Positions 27,140 through 37,023 are shown, numbered from the stretch's first letter. The stretch: 64,000 nt of DNA from Acetatifactor muris (GCF_024623325.1 NZ_JANJZD010000003.1:1-64000); one strand, 5' to 3'. Notes: generated by a model not told the origin, from the sequence alone. Numbers and translations: made by a program.

Positions 27140-30100
27140 CTATCTCAGAACAAATAACTTCTCATTCAGAAATTCTTTTTTCAGATACTCCTCCAGCAGG
27201 TTATCCATGGTGTCAAAATCCTCCATGGACTGACTGATGACAATATCATTGATCATCCTGTATCTGCTCTCCTCTTCATACCCGCTGCCGTCGCTCCTCT
27301 GCAGACTGCCGCTCTCCGTCAGCATTTCCTCTCCGTTTCTCTCTTCCGTTATGTAATACTGAAGACTTTCACCGAAAAACAGGACAAACTCTTTGAAAAA
27401 TACGCCTCCGAACGCTTCCTTCATATGCTCCGCCCTGTATCCGGCCGCCTCGCCGCTTTCATGCAGGAGAGAATAGTGAATACAGACTCTGCAGTGCGGA
27501 TTGGTGTGGTACTCGAGAATTGTCTTATCGGCAAGCTCCTGCCGCACTTCCGGACAATCCTCGAATTTCCGGAAAAATTCCAGCCGGATCCCCTCCCGGA
27601 TCATTTCCTTCAGGAACTTTTTTGCGAGAGCAGCACTGTCCTCGTCCATCTCCTCCCTGTTCTCGGCAAAATATTTCAGATAAGCCAGCTTGCAGACCTT
27701 CTGCACCGGCTCCTCTCTCCGGTACATCCGTCCTATCTCATAGAATATCACATTTTCCATGACTCTGTCTCTGACAAAGCAGTCATAGGCACACTGCGCC
27801 AGAAAAGCTTCCTCCACCTCCGGCCTTGCTCCCTGAGACAGATAGTGACGAAAAATCTCCATCTTCTCTCCCACAAATGCGCCGGAGTACAACATGCGCA
27901 CCAGGATGAGCTCACTGAGTCTGTAGCAGTCCACGTCAAAAGATCTCGCCGCCTTCCAGATATCCCGCAGATTTCTGGTCATCCCCCGATAATGCAGAAT
28001 CAGATATTCCAGTATCCTGCTGTCGTATTTTCCCTTCCGGAAAACAGATACCGCCGCCGCAGTCAGCAGCGGGTCTCCCGCCATATTGCGTCTCTCCATA
28101 AGCGCACTGATCAGGCGAGCCAGAATCTTCACATCCACAAAGTACGGCCCGTAAGTCTTCAGCCATTCTCCCGCCAGGTCATAACTGCCCCGAAGCACCA
28201 TAAAACGGATTACCGTGCTCCTCTCCGCGGCAGTAAGCTCCTCTGCAGGAACCCGCTTCAGATATTCATCCAGGGCAAACATATCGTCCGTATCGTAATA
28301 AAACTGCAGAATCCGCAGACAGATATCCCTTCTGATGCCTTCCTGCGCATAGTCGGAATCCGCAATCCGTACCTCCCGTTTTATCCTTTCTCCCGGCTCT
28401 TCCCGGCAGATGCTCTCATCGCCGCACAGATACAGATCAAGCTCCGGAGCAACAGCCGTAAACGGCAGCAGCCACCGCAGAAATTTCCCCGGAATAATCA
28501 GCTTCTCCATGGTATATTCTGCACTTTTGATAAATCGGTTCTTCCCGGCATCTTCAAAAACGATAGTATACCTGCTTCCGTACAGAGGCACCCATGTCCG
28601 CCTGTCCGTCAATATATATTCGCCCGGATACAGATTCCCCGGCTGATACACATAGACCTTCCGCAGCCTGTCATCCTCCACCTGAATCAAATGCGCGAAC
28701 AACAGCCTGGAAAGAGGCTCACTGGTCTGTTCGTCCACCATGTGGGGCCGCAGCAGCTTATTGTACAGCCCTGCCAGATGTCTGTCAATATGTCCTTTTT
28801 TCATCTGGTCCGTGACAAAATATTCCATCCCCGGTCTGTAAGACTCATAGATATCTCCCAGTTCATCTCTGTTTTGAAGAACATATTCATAAAGGTATGC
28901 ACTGCGGACATAATCCAGACTGTTCTGATAGGAAAAATATATCAGAACCGACCTCGGAATCTCCTCCGGCCTGTCCAAATCCAGAGACATCATATAATAT
29001 TCATAGAGATTGGTAATCCGAAGCTGAGCCTCCACTCCCGCCCTGTACCAGTCAGAATATGCCGTTCCGGTCTTCCCTCCCTTTACGAGAAGTGCACAGA
29101 TTTCCTGGAGAATACGCACATCCTTTTTCTTCTCATACAGTATCTTCAGCGTCTCGAAAAGGACTCTCGAGTATTCCTTCACCCTTCCGGTAAGGTAAAT
29201 CAGCTGTTCCGTCACTTCCCGTTTCAGCAGCCCCTGCCTGGCGCCCCAGTACAGCAGCTGACGCTCAAATCTGCCCAGTCTGCGCAGCAGCGCCGGATTC
29301 GCATTCAGAGCGGAGATAGCTTCTATATAGACTACAGGGCTGACACACCCAGCCTGAAAAAGCCTTTCAAATAACGCCCATTTCTTCCGGTCCGACTTAT
29401 GATACTCATCTGACAGATACAGGAGAAGCCACGCCACACGCCAGTCCGTCTCGTCCCGGCGAAAGATACGTTCCACTTCCGCGGTCACTCTGACAATATA
29501 TTCCTCCTCCCCGTGAATCAGGGTAGTAAGATAGAGATAGTAGGCCCGCAGCGTATCCTGCGGCTTTCTCTTCTCAAAAAGCTCCGCCACATGGTCCAGT
29601 ATCCATCCCGCTTCATTATATCTCTCCTCGGTGATCAGAATCTGTGCCTGGAACAGTCTGACGGATATATCGTTTTCATCCATCTTCACCAGCTTTTCCA
29701 CCAGGCTGCCCGTCTCCTTCAGCCATGCGGAAGTTCCGATTTTCCTCATTCGGAATGACAGATAAAATTCCATCATCTGAATGATATAACGTTTCCTGTC
29801 AGCTTCCCGGACAGCCCCTGCACCGTCAATCCCCATCTGAACCGTCACCGGAATATGCAATGTCACATAGGAATTATACAGACACAACAGGCCGAAATTC
29901 TTCCCGCTGTGGCAGAGGCTGCCGTCCACAAACACAGGCAGGCCGCAGCGATTTCCCAGGAAATCATCATCTGTCAGCACTTCCTTTTCCGTGAACAGAA
30001 AATCCCCTGTGCATTTCACGAAAAGTCTGGTATATCCCCAGCCGTTTCTGATGACCGTCAGTTCCTGTTCCGTCACTCCCCCGGAGAGTCCGGCAGCGGG

Positions 30101-30718
30101 AAGCTTCACTGACAGCTCCTGCTCTTCTGTCAGAAATTCCACCTTCTCCTTTTTGTGAATCCGAATCAGGAATTCCTCTACATTCTGCTCCCATCCGTTA
30201 TAGGAGGAAAGAGCCCGATAGTCCTCGCTGTACTCTGCGTCGCTGCCGCTTAAAACCTGCCCGAATTCCGGCAGGTAGAAAAGTTTTACAGCCTCTTTCC
30301 AGTTGCTTTTGGCCAGATTGGCAAAATGAAACAGATTCTTTACAACTCCCACAGAAGACTCCGGCATGGTATATTCCACTGTCACCGCAAAGGGCAGGTA
30401 ATACTCTCCCCGATTGCTGATGACCTCAAAGCTTCCCTTTACCACATCTCCTTCTTCCAGCGTTTCTCCGTGAAAGCAAAAGGCGATTTCCTCCGACTCC
30501 CCTGTGAATTCTCCTGTCAGACACTCCATTCTCCAGTCAGATGAGAGCACGATCCCGTTGGTGTAAAGTCCCCGGGGCCCATTGATACAAAAGCTCCCCT
30601 CGCACTGCTGCCCTCTTCTGACAGAAAGTTCAATTTTTTCGCAGGAGAAATCAAGAGAGCCGTTCTCATAATCAAACTCTCCCTGCAGAATCTGATCGAT
30701 TATCTTCTGCATCTGCAT
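27140..30718 (-). CDS. Large uncharacterised protein (1192 residues), DUF5717-like
   Basis: No signal peptide or membrane segment. Residues 1-130 are beta-rich with Ig-like pacing (CEKIELSVRRGQQCEGSF, GDVVKGSFEVISNRGEYYLP). Residues 330-650 and 780-1080 are helical repeat arrays with short Tyr/Leu/Arg-rich helices, and two further beta segments (about 690-780) separate them. The C-terminus ends in SMEDFDTMDNLLEEYLKKEF. From memory it matches the DUF5717 family, which accompanies DUF5716. I start at ATG 30718 with GAGG 9 nt upstream. It is the first of four genes, 39 nt before the ATPase-like gene. Confidence 0.75.
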   Translation of the reverse strand: MQMQKIIDQILQGEFDYENGSLDFSCEKIELSVRRGQQCEGSFCINGPRGLYTNGIVLSSDWRMECLTGEFTGESEEIAFCFHGETLEEGDVVKGSFEVISNRGEYYLPFAVTVEYTMPESSVGVVKNLFHFANLAKSNWKEAVKLFYLPEFGQVLSGSDAEYSEDYRALSSYNGWEQNVEEFLIRIHKKEKVEFLTEEQELSVKLPAAGLSGGVTEQELTVIRNGWGYTRLFVKCTGDFLFTEKEVLTDDDFLGNRCGLPVFVDGSLCHSGKNFGLLCLYNSYVTLHIPVTVQMGIDGAGAVREADRKRYIIQMMEFYLSFRMRKIGTSAWLKETGSLVEKLVKMDENDISVRLFQAQILITEERYNEAGWILDHVAELFEKRKPQDTLRAYYLYLTTLIHGEEEYIVRVTAEVERIFRRDETDWRVAWLLLYLSDEYHKSDRKKWALFERLFQAGCVSPVVYIEAISALNANPALLRRLGRFERQLLYWGARQGLLKREVTEQLIYLTGRVKEYSRVLFETLKILYEKKKDVRILQEICALLVKGGKTGTAYSDWYRAGVEAQLRITNLYEYYMMSLDLDRPEEIPRSVLIYFSYQNSLDYVRSAYLYEYVLQNRDELGDIYESYRPGMEYFVTDQMKKGHIDRHLAGLYNKLLRPHMVDEQTSEPLSRLLFAHLIQVEDDRLRKVYVYQPGNLYPGEYILTDRRTWVPLYGSRYTIVFEDAGKNRFIKSAEYTMEKLIIPGKFLRWLLPFTAVAPELDLYLCGDESICREEPGERIKREVRIADSDYAQEGIRRDICLRILQFYYDTDDMFALDEYLKRVPAEELTAAERSTVIRFMVLRGSYDLAGEWLKTYGPYFVDVKILARLISALMERRNMAGDPLLTAAAVSVFRKGKYDSRILEYLILHYRGMTRNLRDIWKAARSFDVDCYRLSELILVRMLYSGAFVGEKMEIFRHYLSQGARPEVEEAFLAQCAYDCFVRDRVMENVIFYEIGRMYRREEPVQKVCKLAYLKYFAENREEMDEDSAALAKKFLKEMIREGIRLEFFRKFEDCPEVRQELADKTILEYHTNPHCRVCIHYSLLHESGEAAGYRAEHMKEAFGGVFFKEFVLFFGESLQYYITEERNGEEMLTESGSLQRSDGSGYEEESRYRMINDIVISQSMEDFDTMDNLLEEYLKKEFLNEKLFVLR

Positions 30719-30773
30719 TTGCACTCACCTCAGGATTTGGCCGGCGTCATACGGCAGCGCAGGCCTTTACATT

Positions 30774-31613
30774 TTATTGCATATTCAGTCGGTTGCTGGT
30801 CACATGCCAGGAGACAAAATACAGTCCCACCGCAAGCAGCAGATTAATGATAATACTGGAATCCAGCGAATTGTTCAGATAGCTTCCCGCACTGGTAATT
30901 CTGGAAAACATCAAAATGCTCCGAAAAACTGAGCTGAGCACACTCACCGCTACCATAATCCCGATATAACTCAGTATTGCTGCAAGCACTCTGTGCTTAC
31001 TGAACAGCTGCCCCATGGAAATTGCTCCGAACAAAATGGTCACCGTGGCAAAGGGCGAAAGGATTGTGGTAACCACCAGCGTCACCAGCCAGCGGATCAC
31101 ATTGAAATCCATTTCCTCCCCGATCAGCTCCAGCAATTCCCCAAAGTTAAGTCCCAGCTCTCTCCACAGAGAAGCCAGCGAATATCCCTGGGGCAAAAAC
31201 AAAGACAACATGGACGCACCCAGAATAAACACGGATAAATACAAGGACAGCATCAGAAAAAATATCCAGAGACCGCTGACCAGGATTTTGCTGAGCAGAA
31301 GCTGATGCTTCGTCACCGGCAGTGTGTGGGTCAGATAGCCCTGGTCCGTGTACATTGTCTGGTAAAAGCGTACTCCCAGATATATGGTAATCCCATAATT
31401 GATGCCTGCCAGCATCATCACATACATCATCAGCGTGAGCACGCTGAAAATATCCAGCCAGCTGAAGCTTGCGTTGCCGTTGCTGATGGATTTCCACATG
31501 GGCGTCCGAAAGGCCAGCCAGCCGAACAGCGTAATCAGCACCACCACAAAAAGCAAAAGACAACCCATTTTACTGGTTTCCTTCCATTCATGTCTGATGA
31601 GTTTCCCTAACAT
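30774..31613 (-). CDS. ABC-2 type transporter permease
   Basis: 279 residues with six membrane segments in the ABC-2 layout; the first starts after the basic MLGKLIRHEWKETSK. GYLTHTLPVTKHQLLLSKI is the coupling-helix-like loop seen in YtrC/D-like permeases. It pairs with the ATPase encoded upstream, whose stop overlaps its start by 7 nt. Together with the GntR regulator they form a ytr-like exporter set; the substrate is unknown. Only 55 nt separate it from the large DUF5717-like gene, so read-through into that system is possible. Confidence 0.82.
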   Translation of the reverse strand: MLGKLIRHEWKETSKMGCLLLFVVVLITLFGWLAFRTPMWKSISNGNASFSWLDIFSVLTLMMYVMMLAGINYGITIYLGVRFYQTMYTDQGYLTHTLPVTKHQLLLSKILVSGLWIFFLMLSLYLSVFILGASMLSLFLPQGYSLASLWRELGLNFGELLELIGEEMDFNVIRWLVTLVVTTILSPFATVTILFGAISMGQLFSKHRVLAAILSYIGIMVAVSVLSSVFRSILMFSRITSAGSYLNNSLDSSIIINLLLAVGLYFVSWHVTSNRLNMQ

Positions 31614-32308
31614 GCAAACACCTCCCTGAAATAAGCATCCACCGACTTACCATGCTGTTCCCTGATATTGTCCACAGAGGTATACAGCACCAGATAGCCA
31701 TACCGCATGAAAATCACTTCATCCAGCACCTGTTCGATATCGCCGATCAGATGGGTGGAAATCAGCACGGTTGCCGCCGGATTATAGTTATTGATAATGG
31801 TCCGCAGAATATAGTCTCTGGCCGCCGGGTCCACGCCGGCTATGGGTTCATCCAGGATATAGAGGTCGGCATTCCTGCTCATGACCAGTATCAGCTGCAC
31901 CTTTTCTTTGGTCCCCTTTGAGAGTGTATTCAGCTTTGCATTCGGAGCAATATCCAGGCTGTGCAGCATTTCCAGGGCTCTTTCCCTGGAAAAATCCGCA
32001 TAAAAGTCACAGAAATAGTCCAGAATCTCATTGACTCTCTTTGAGCCTGACAGATACGTTCTGTCAGGCAGATAAGCCACCCTGGCCTTGGTCTCAACCC
32101 CCACCGGCTGTCCGTTAATCCGAATCCATCCCCTGGTAGGCGTCAGAAGACCGTTGAGCATCTTAATCAATGTGGTTTTACCGCTGCCGTTAGGCCCCAG
32201 AAGCCCTATAATCCTACCCCTTGGCAAAGTAAGCGAAATATTGTTCACCGCTATACTGTTGGCATTATAAGCCTTTGTCAGCCCAACGATTTCAATCAGT
32301 TCATTCAT
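31607..32308 (-). CDS. ABC transporter ATP-binding protein
   Basis: 233 residues. Walker A GLLGPNGSGKTTLIKML, signature NTLSKGTKEKVQLI (LSKGT in place of LSGGQ, common in ABC-2 exporters), Walker B LYILDEPIAGVDP and the switch His in ISTHLI are all present, so it should hydrolyse ATP. It lies between the GntR regulator gene and its permease, overlapping both by 7-8 nt, which implies coupled translation. Confidence 0.92.
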   Translation of the reverse strand: MNELIEIVGLTKAYNANSIAVNNISLTLPRGRIIGLLGPNGSGKTTLIKMLNGLLTPTRGWIRINGQPVGVETKARVAYLPDRTYLSGSKRVNEILDYFCDFYADFSRERALEMLHSLDIAPNAKLNTLSKGTKEKVQLILVMSRNADLYILDEPIAGVDPAARDYILRTIINNYNPAATVLISTHLIGDIEQVLDEVIFMRYGYLVLYTSVDNIREQHGKSVDAYFREVFAC

Positions 32309-32675
32309 CGGCTGTCCCTCCCTTCATTCTGTCAAGAGCTGCAATTGCTTCGTCTATCGTATATCCCAGCCCCCTCATTTTGTCCAAGAACATATCCACA
32401 TGCTTTTGGGCCAGCAAAAGTCTGCTGCGCCTGAGCAGCTCTGTATCTTCTGTCACAGTTCTGCCATTGGTACTCTGTGTGACAATCAGACCGCCTCTCT
32501 CCAGTTCTGCAAACGCTTTCTGCATGGTATTGGGATTCACCGCCGCCTCGGCGGCAAGCTCTCTGACACTGGGAAGCTTCCCTCCCGGCGGATAATGTCC
32601 GGAGATAATCTGCAACTGCAGTTTTTCCACAAGCTGTGAATATATCGGTCTGTCAGCATCCAGATTCCACACCAT
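32301..32675 (-). CDS. GntR-family regulator (YtrA subfamily)
   Basis: 124 residues from ATG 32675 (GGAGGG upstream); the open frame reaches back to 32750 but without a ribosome site. The winged helix is DRPIYSQLVEKLQLQIISGHYPPGG then LPSVRELAAEAAVNPNTMQKAFAELERGGLI as consecutive pieces. The short C-terminal part lacks the ligand domain of larger GntR proteins, as in YtrA. It is expected to repress its own exporter operon, often in response to cell-envelope antibiotics. Confidence 0.9.
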   Translation of the reverse strand: MVWNLDADRPIYSQLVEKLQLQIISGHYPPGGKLPSVRELAAEAAVNPNTMQKAFAELERGGLIVTQSTNGRTVTEDTELLRRSRLLLAQKHVDMFLDKMRGLGYTIDEAIAALDRMKGGTADE

Positions 32676-32907
32676 AATTTCCCTCCTCACAATCATTCTG
32701 CAGATTCCTATACTCTTATCATCATACACCGAATTTAGTGTTTCGTCCATTCCTGTTTTATCCTTTGTAAAATAATGTCAAAAGATTATTCGTATATTAA
32801 AACGCTGTTTTAGAAATTCTGAAATTATGTAGAATAAACTTTATCAAAAGTAAAAGAGACTGATTATTACAGCATCTCTTATGCATTAAAGTTGAGGAGA
32901 AACAGGC

Positions 32908-33261
32908 ATGAGAAGTGTCGGACAAAGACTGTCACAGCTGCGCAAGGAACGGGAGCTGGGCCAAAAGGAACTGGCGGCTCTCCTGAATATGTCCATCGGA
33001 ACTATTTCAAATTACGAAAACAACGTACACGCGCCGGACCTGGCCACATTGTGCAAGCTGGCTGACTTCTTTCAGGTTACCACCGACTATCTCCTGGGCC
33101 GCACCGGCTACCGCTGCCCGCCTGAAAATCTTGACCGCTACATCACTTCCGATTACACAATCCACGGCATCACCAATGTGATTCTGTCTCTGGATTCGAA
33201 ATCCCGCGATGCTGCTATCAGCTATGTCAATTATCTGCGTGACACGCAGAACAGCCGGTAA
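32908..33261 (+). CDS. XRE-family HTH regulator
   Basis: 117 residues. HTH_3 fold at 5-60: GQRLSQLRKERELGQKELA, then IGTISNYENNVHAPDLATL and FQVTTDYLLGRT as successive helices. The C-terminal 40 residues are unremarkable helices. GAGGAG precedes ATG 32908. The gene diverges from the GntR operon across an AT-rich 230-bp gap and converges on the ABC exporter pair; which it controls is not shown. Confidence 0.85.
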   Translation: MRSVGQRLSQLRKERELGQKELAALLNMSIGTISNYENNVHAPDLATLCKLADFFQVTTDYLLGRTGYRCPPENLDRYITSDYTIHGITNVILSLDSKSRDAAISYVNYLRDTQNSR

Positions 33262-33309
33262 ATCTGACCTGCAGCCGTCCCGTTCCTCAGGACGCTGTCC
33301 CCGCCTCAC

Positions 33310-34890
33310 TCATGCAACTTCCATATTATAAAAATTCAGAGCTGCTGTCACCATAAATATAAGAGTATACATCACCAGGAAAAAATCCATAAGCAGGTAA
33401 GCTGCCAACACGCCTCCGACCGCCATCCCCAGTATACCTCCCAGTATCGCCATTCCTATGGCAGTCCCCTGAATCAGCATCTGCAAAAACTGTTTCCCCA
33501 TAGTTCCCAGCGTATTCCCGCATACAGCTTCCGCCACAGCCAGCGCATACAGCTTATTGGCAGACAATACCGTATAAAATACAATACACAGCACTGTGGT
33601 CACCGGCGTCATCCCCGTGGCTACCGCCCCCGGTATTGTAATCAGACATCCATTGACAAAGCTCTGTACATGATGCATCGCCGTGGCGTTTAGTAGTTTT
33701 CGGAATACCGTGTCCGGAATCATGTAGGTATAGGGAGAGCGAAGTTCCTTTGCCCATTTTCCGTTGACTGCGGTGAAGACAAAAATCAGGTACGACGAAA
33801 TTGCAGGTATGATAAATGGCGTGAAAGCATTCAGAGAACCAAAACCACCTTCACGGCTGTAAAACCAGGCAATCCCGATTCCGCCCAGAAGCGCTGTTAC
33901 CGTTCCCATGTCAAAGATAAAATACCTGCTTTTCTTATATTCCAGCAACTGTCTGTAGAACAGCGCCCTGGCGCCGTCTCCTCTCCAGTTCACGCTGGCC
34001 TTCCCGAATTTCTGTCCTTTCCCCAGGCGCTTCTGGCTGTCGCCCTGCTTCCTGCTTCTGACTACCTCCTCATAATCCCCGGCAAATTTCATGGCATCTT
34101 CATAGAAGGATCCCTCACACTTCATCCGCCGCGCCGCCGTCACCGCCAGGATCAGTAAAACCAGATAACAGCATGTACCTGCTATATTCACCGCTGTGGC
34201 CCCTGTAAACATAAGATGCAGTGCGGCAATATACCATCCAATCAGCGGTACCATCTGAACCATATCGCTGTGCAGGTAATCTGCCACTGTCTTCATGCTC
34301 AGTCCTTCCCGAAGCCAGGTCCAGACGCCCATGAGAACCAGAATCCCCACCAGTCCGTAAACCGCTTTTACCACCAGGCTTCGCTGCTTCTCCTCCATCC
34401 TTTCGGATCCGTAAATCAATATCATAATACTTCCCTCCAGCAGATTCTCCAGAATCATGGAAAAGAGAAAATACACAGCCAGACGCCAGGCTTCCACATG
34501 AAACAGCAGCGCACCGCAGACAATCGCAAACGAATTCAGCAATATCTGTCCCACCAATGTCTTCAGATGTGCATATAGAAGCACTTTCCTGGGACTCACC
34601 GGCGCCGGAAAAAGGAACTGGACATCACTGTTTCGATACAGCAGCCCTTTTCTCTTCGCATAGGCGATCAGATTGGCCGGAATCACCCAGAAGGCCAGCA
34701 CCGTCAGCACTGTAATCATCTCCTCCGGAGTATCTGCTTCCATTTCCTCCACAACCATGCGCAGAGACATGGGAAGCGCTGTAAAGTAGAACAGAACAAG
34801 CAGGATATAGACATAAGTTACGGGCCTGCGAAGCGCCGTTTTCACGCGATTGCAGAAAATTCTGCGGTAAAGATATCCGACAGCTCCCAT
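33310..34890 (-). CDS. Putative ABC exporter, membrane subunit
   Basis: 526 residues with about 10-12 membrane segments. The first residues (YRRIFCNRVKTALRRP) are basic and cytosolic; FLFPAPVSPRKVLLYAHLKT is the conserved loop of the putative ABC exporter family (PF16962-like). Its ribosome site lies inside the end of the ATPase gene, whose stop is 4 nt upstream of the ATG. The pair probably exports a peptide, lipid or drug; substrate unknown. Confidence 0.78.
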   Translation of the reverse strand: MGAVGYLYRRIFCNRVKTALRRPVTYVYILLVLFYFTALPMSLRMVVEEMEADTPEEMITVLTVLAFWVIPANLIAYAKRKGLLYRNSDVQFLFPAPVSPRKVLLYAHLKTLVGQILLNSFAIVCGALLFHVEAWRLAVYFLFSMILENLLEGSIMILIYGSERMEEKQRSLVVKAVYGLVGILVLMGVWTWLREGLSMKTVADYLHSDMVQMVPLIGWYIAALHLMFTGATAVNIAGTCCYLVLLILAVTAARRMKCEGSFYEDAMKFAGDYEEVVRSRKQGDSQKRLGKGQKFGKASVNWRGDGARALFYRQLLEYKKSRYFIFDMGTVTALLGGIGIAWFYSREGGFGSLNAFTPFIIPAISSYLIFVFTAVNGKWAKELRSPYTYMIPDTVFRKLLNATAMHHVQSFVNGCLITIPGAVATGMTPVTTVLCIVFYTVLSANKLYALAVAEAVCGNTLGTMGKQFLQMLIQGTAIGMAILGGILGMAVGGVLAAYLLMDFFLVMYTLIFMVTAALNFYNMEVA

Positions 34891-34894
34891 TTTG

Positions 34895-35665
34895 TTACCT
34901 CCCGTCCCCTTCGACTTCCGCGCTCACTGTGTCCGATTCTTCCCCTCGTTGTACGGCCGCCCTCTCCTCTGAAGCTTTCTGACCGGTAACAGAAAAGAAC
35001 AGTTCTTCCAGGTCTTCATTGGCCACATTTTCCTTCACATAGGTTCCCAAAATATGTCCCCCATCCATCACAAAGGTAGCATCCCATAAATCCCGCACCA
35101 TTTCCAGCATATGTGTGCTGATCAGGATAGTACAGCCTTTTTCCCGCAAGTCCAGTATCACTGTCTTCAGTTCTCTGATGGCAGCGGGGTCAAGCCCCAC
35201 CATGGGCTCATCCAGCAGAATTACTTTGGGCTTTATGACCAGCGCGCAGCAGATACTGACCTTCTGCATCATACCTTTTGACAGCTCGCTTCCCAGCTTT
35301 TCCTGCTTATCTGTCAGTTCGAACCGGTCAAAAAGCATCTTCAGCTCTTCTTCCGTGCATTCCACACCGTAGGCTCTCGTGATGAATTCGATATGTTCCC
35401 GCACAGTCAGGGCATCGTACATGTACGGCATTTCCGGCACATAGGCAAAGCATCTCTTCGCCTCCATCGTCCGGGAATTCAACCCCTGAATACGAATTGT
35501 TCCCTTATATTTCAGCAATCCCGCTATACTTTTAATCACGGTGGATTTCCCTGCACCATTGGGCCCCAGCAGGATTCCGATTCTCCCGTCCGGCACGGCA
35601 AAGCCCACATTATCCACTGCAATTGTCTTTCCATACTTTTTCGTCAGATTCATTACTTCCAGCAT
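34895..35665 (-). CDS. ABC transporter ATP-binding protein
   Basis: 256 residues. Walker A ILLGPNGAGKSTVIKSI, signature LGSELSKGMMQKVSICCAL, Walker B VILLDEPMVGLDP and ISTHML are present. The C-terminal 25 residues are Glu/Arg-rich and probably disordered. GAGGAAA is upstream of ATG 35665. It forms a two-gene exporter with the next gene; no terminator or promoter is visible between them. Confidence 0.92.
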   Translation of the reverse strand: MLEVMNLTKKYGKTIAVDNVGFAVPDGRIGILLGPNGAGKSTVIKSIAGLLKYKGTIRIQGLNSRTMEAKRCFAYVPEMPYMYDALTVREHIEFITRAYGVECTEEELKMLFDRFELTDKQEKLGSELSKGMMQKVSICCALVIKPKVILLDEPMVGLDPAAIRELKTVILDLREKGCTILISTHMLEMVRDLWDATFVMDGGHILGTYVKENVANEDLEELFFSVTGQKASEERAAVQRGEESDTVSAEVEGDGR

Positions 35666-35830
35666 ATTTCCTCATTTCCGCGATCTGTGTACAATCGCCT
35701 GTATTTTGTTCTCTCCTGCAGGTTTCCGTGCATGTTCTTCCTTATCATTTACGGCAAGATTCTGAACAGTACCGGTGCTGAAAAGTCAAATCCTGCCTCT
35801 GCAGAGTTTCAGCAGGGCAGGCTCAGACAT

Positions 35831-36841
35831 TCACATAAGCATAACATCTCCCAGGCCCATCAGTACCGCCGTCAGATACAGCAAAAGCAGATGTGCCGGG
35901 TAAAACACATAGAAGAAATACTTCATTTTCAGTCCCCTTCTTCCGTTGTACAGCGCAATAAAAATTACTGCCAGGAACGCGGGAATTTCACTGACGCTCA
36001 TCAGCGTCAGAACGATACAGCCCATTGCCATGGACAGCGCTCTGCGCTTTCTGAACACATACATCACCGAGATGGTCAGCACCCCCATCCCTGAATAATC
36101 CGTCTGCAGATATTCCGCCAGGAACATAAGCGGTATCAACACCGTGATGTCCGCGCAGACCGTCTGCACCCGGCGAAATCCTTTCCGCCGGCCGTACAGT
36201 GCCAATGTCACCACCGTAGCCGTCAGAACAAGACCACAGCAGGTCAGTCTGGCCGTCTGGTCCTGAAAGGGAATAAATACGGCCGGATATGCGGCCGGAA
36301 GCACTACTCCCGCTGCGGTAAGAATCCATCTCAGCGCTGCCGGCAGATCTTTTCCCTTCTCCTGATGCTCATATTTATCAAAAAAACTGTATGCCCAGAG
36401 CGCCAGCAACCCAATCAATAAGGTAAAATAGACGTTCTGATACCCGCTGTACCACAGCCTGCCTGTCACGGCCAGATTGAAGGGCAGCTCGGAAATCAGT
36501 GCGAAAAGTCCCAGCCGCAGCGCATATTTTTTCACATCTCTGGTCCGCTGGAATCCTTCTACCAGCAAAAAGCAGAAAATGGGAAATCCCAGCCTGCCGA
36601 TCATCCGCATAATCTCATATCCGTAAAACAGAACACCGTTTTCCATCAGCCAGCCCAGCAGCAGGCTTTGCCCTCCCAAAGCCGCTTCCTGGAATCCCCT
36701 GGCCATAATCTCTCTGATCATTACCACAGCCGCTGTGTGATCTATCAACATGGCAATCACCGCAATTATCTTGATTGTACTGCCGCTGATTCCCCTTTTC
36801 TCCGCAACGTCTGTCACTTCATTCAACTGTTTTCCACTCAT
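35831..36841 (-). CDS. TraX-family membrane protein
   Basis: 336 residues with eight or more membrane segments. STIKIIAVIAMLIDHTAAVVM and the MRMIGRLGFPIFCFLLVEGFQRTRD region (in two parts) are the TraX hallmarks. TraX acetylates F-pilin in conjugative plasmids, but chromosomal Firmicute homologues are common and thought to be general membrane acyltransferases. No conjugation gene is near, so a pilin substrate is unlikely here. AGAGGAAAGG is upstream of ATG 36841. Confidence 0.82.
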   Translation of the reverse strand: MSGKQLNEVTDVAEKRGISGSTIKIIAVIAMLIDHTAAVVMIREIMARGFQEAALGGQSLLLGWLMENGVLFYGYEIMRMIGRLGFPIFCFLLVEGFQRTRDVKKYALRLGLFALISELPFNLAVTGRLWYSGYQNVYFTLLIGLLALWAYSFFDKYEHQEKGKDLPAALRWILTAAGVVLPAAYPAVFIPFQDQTARLTCCGLVLTATVVTLALYGRRKGFRRVQTVCADITVLIPLMFLAEYLQTDYSGMGVLTISVMYVFRKRRALSMAMGCIVLTLMSVSEIPAFLAVIFIALYNGRRGLKMKYFFYVFYPAHLLLLYLTAVLMGLGDVMLM

Positions 36842-37001
36842 CTTCCGACAACCTTTCCTCTGATCATTCTTAAGCTGTATTGCTCACTTCATACAATACC
36901 CCCTTTTCGGCGGACTGTCAATCCATTCCTCATGAGTACCGTGGAATTCTGTAACAGGTCCTGACCATTCAGACAGGTACAAAAAGCTTCGAAAGAAACC
37001 A

Positions 37002-37023
37002 GGGCAGACCATACGGTCTGCCC
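37002..37023 (-). terminator. Hairpin terminator after the response-regulator gene
   Basis: GGGCAGACC (37002-37010) and GGTCTGCCC (37015-37023) with a 4-nt loop; on the minus strand the tail reads TGGTTTCTTT. It ends 20 nt after the regulator stop codon and precedes traX by about 160 nt. Confidence 0.7.

Noticed and set aside
27425-29374. Plus-strand open frame of 649 codons
   Set aside because: It lies entirely antisense to the 1192-residue gene, starts without a ribosome site, and its translation is His/Pro/Arg/Gln-rich low-quality sequence as expected of a shadow frame.
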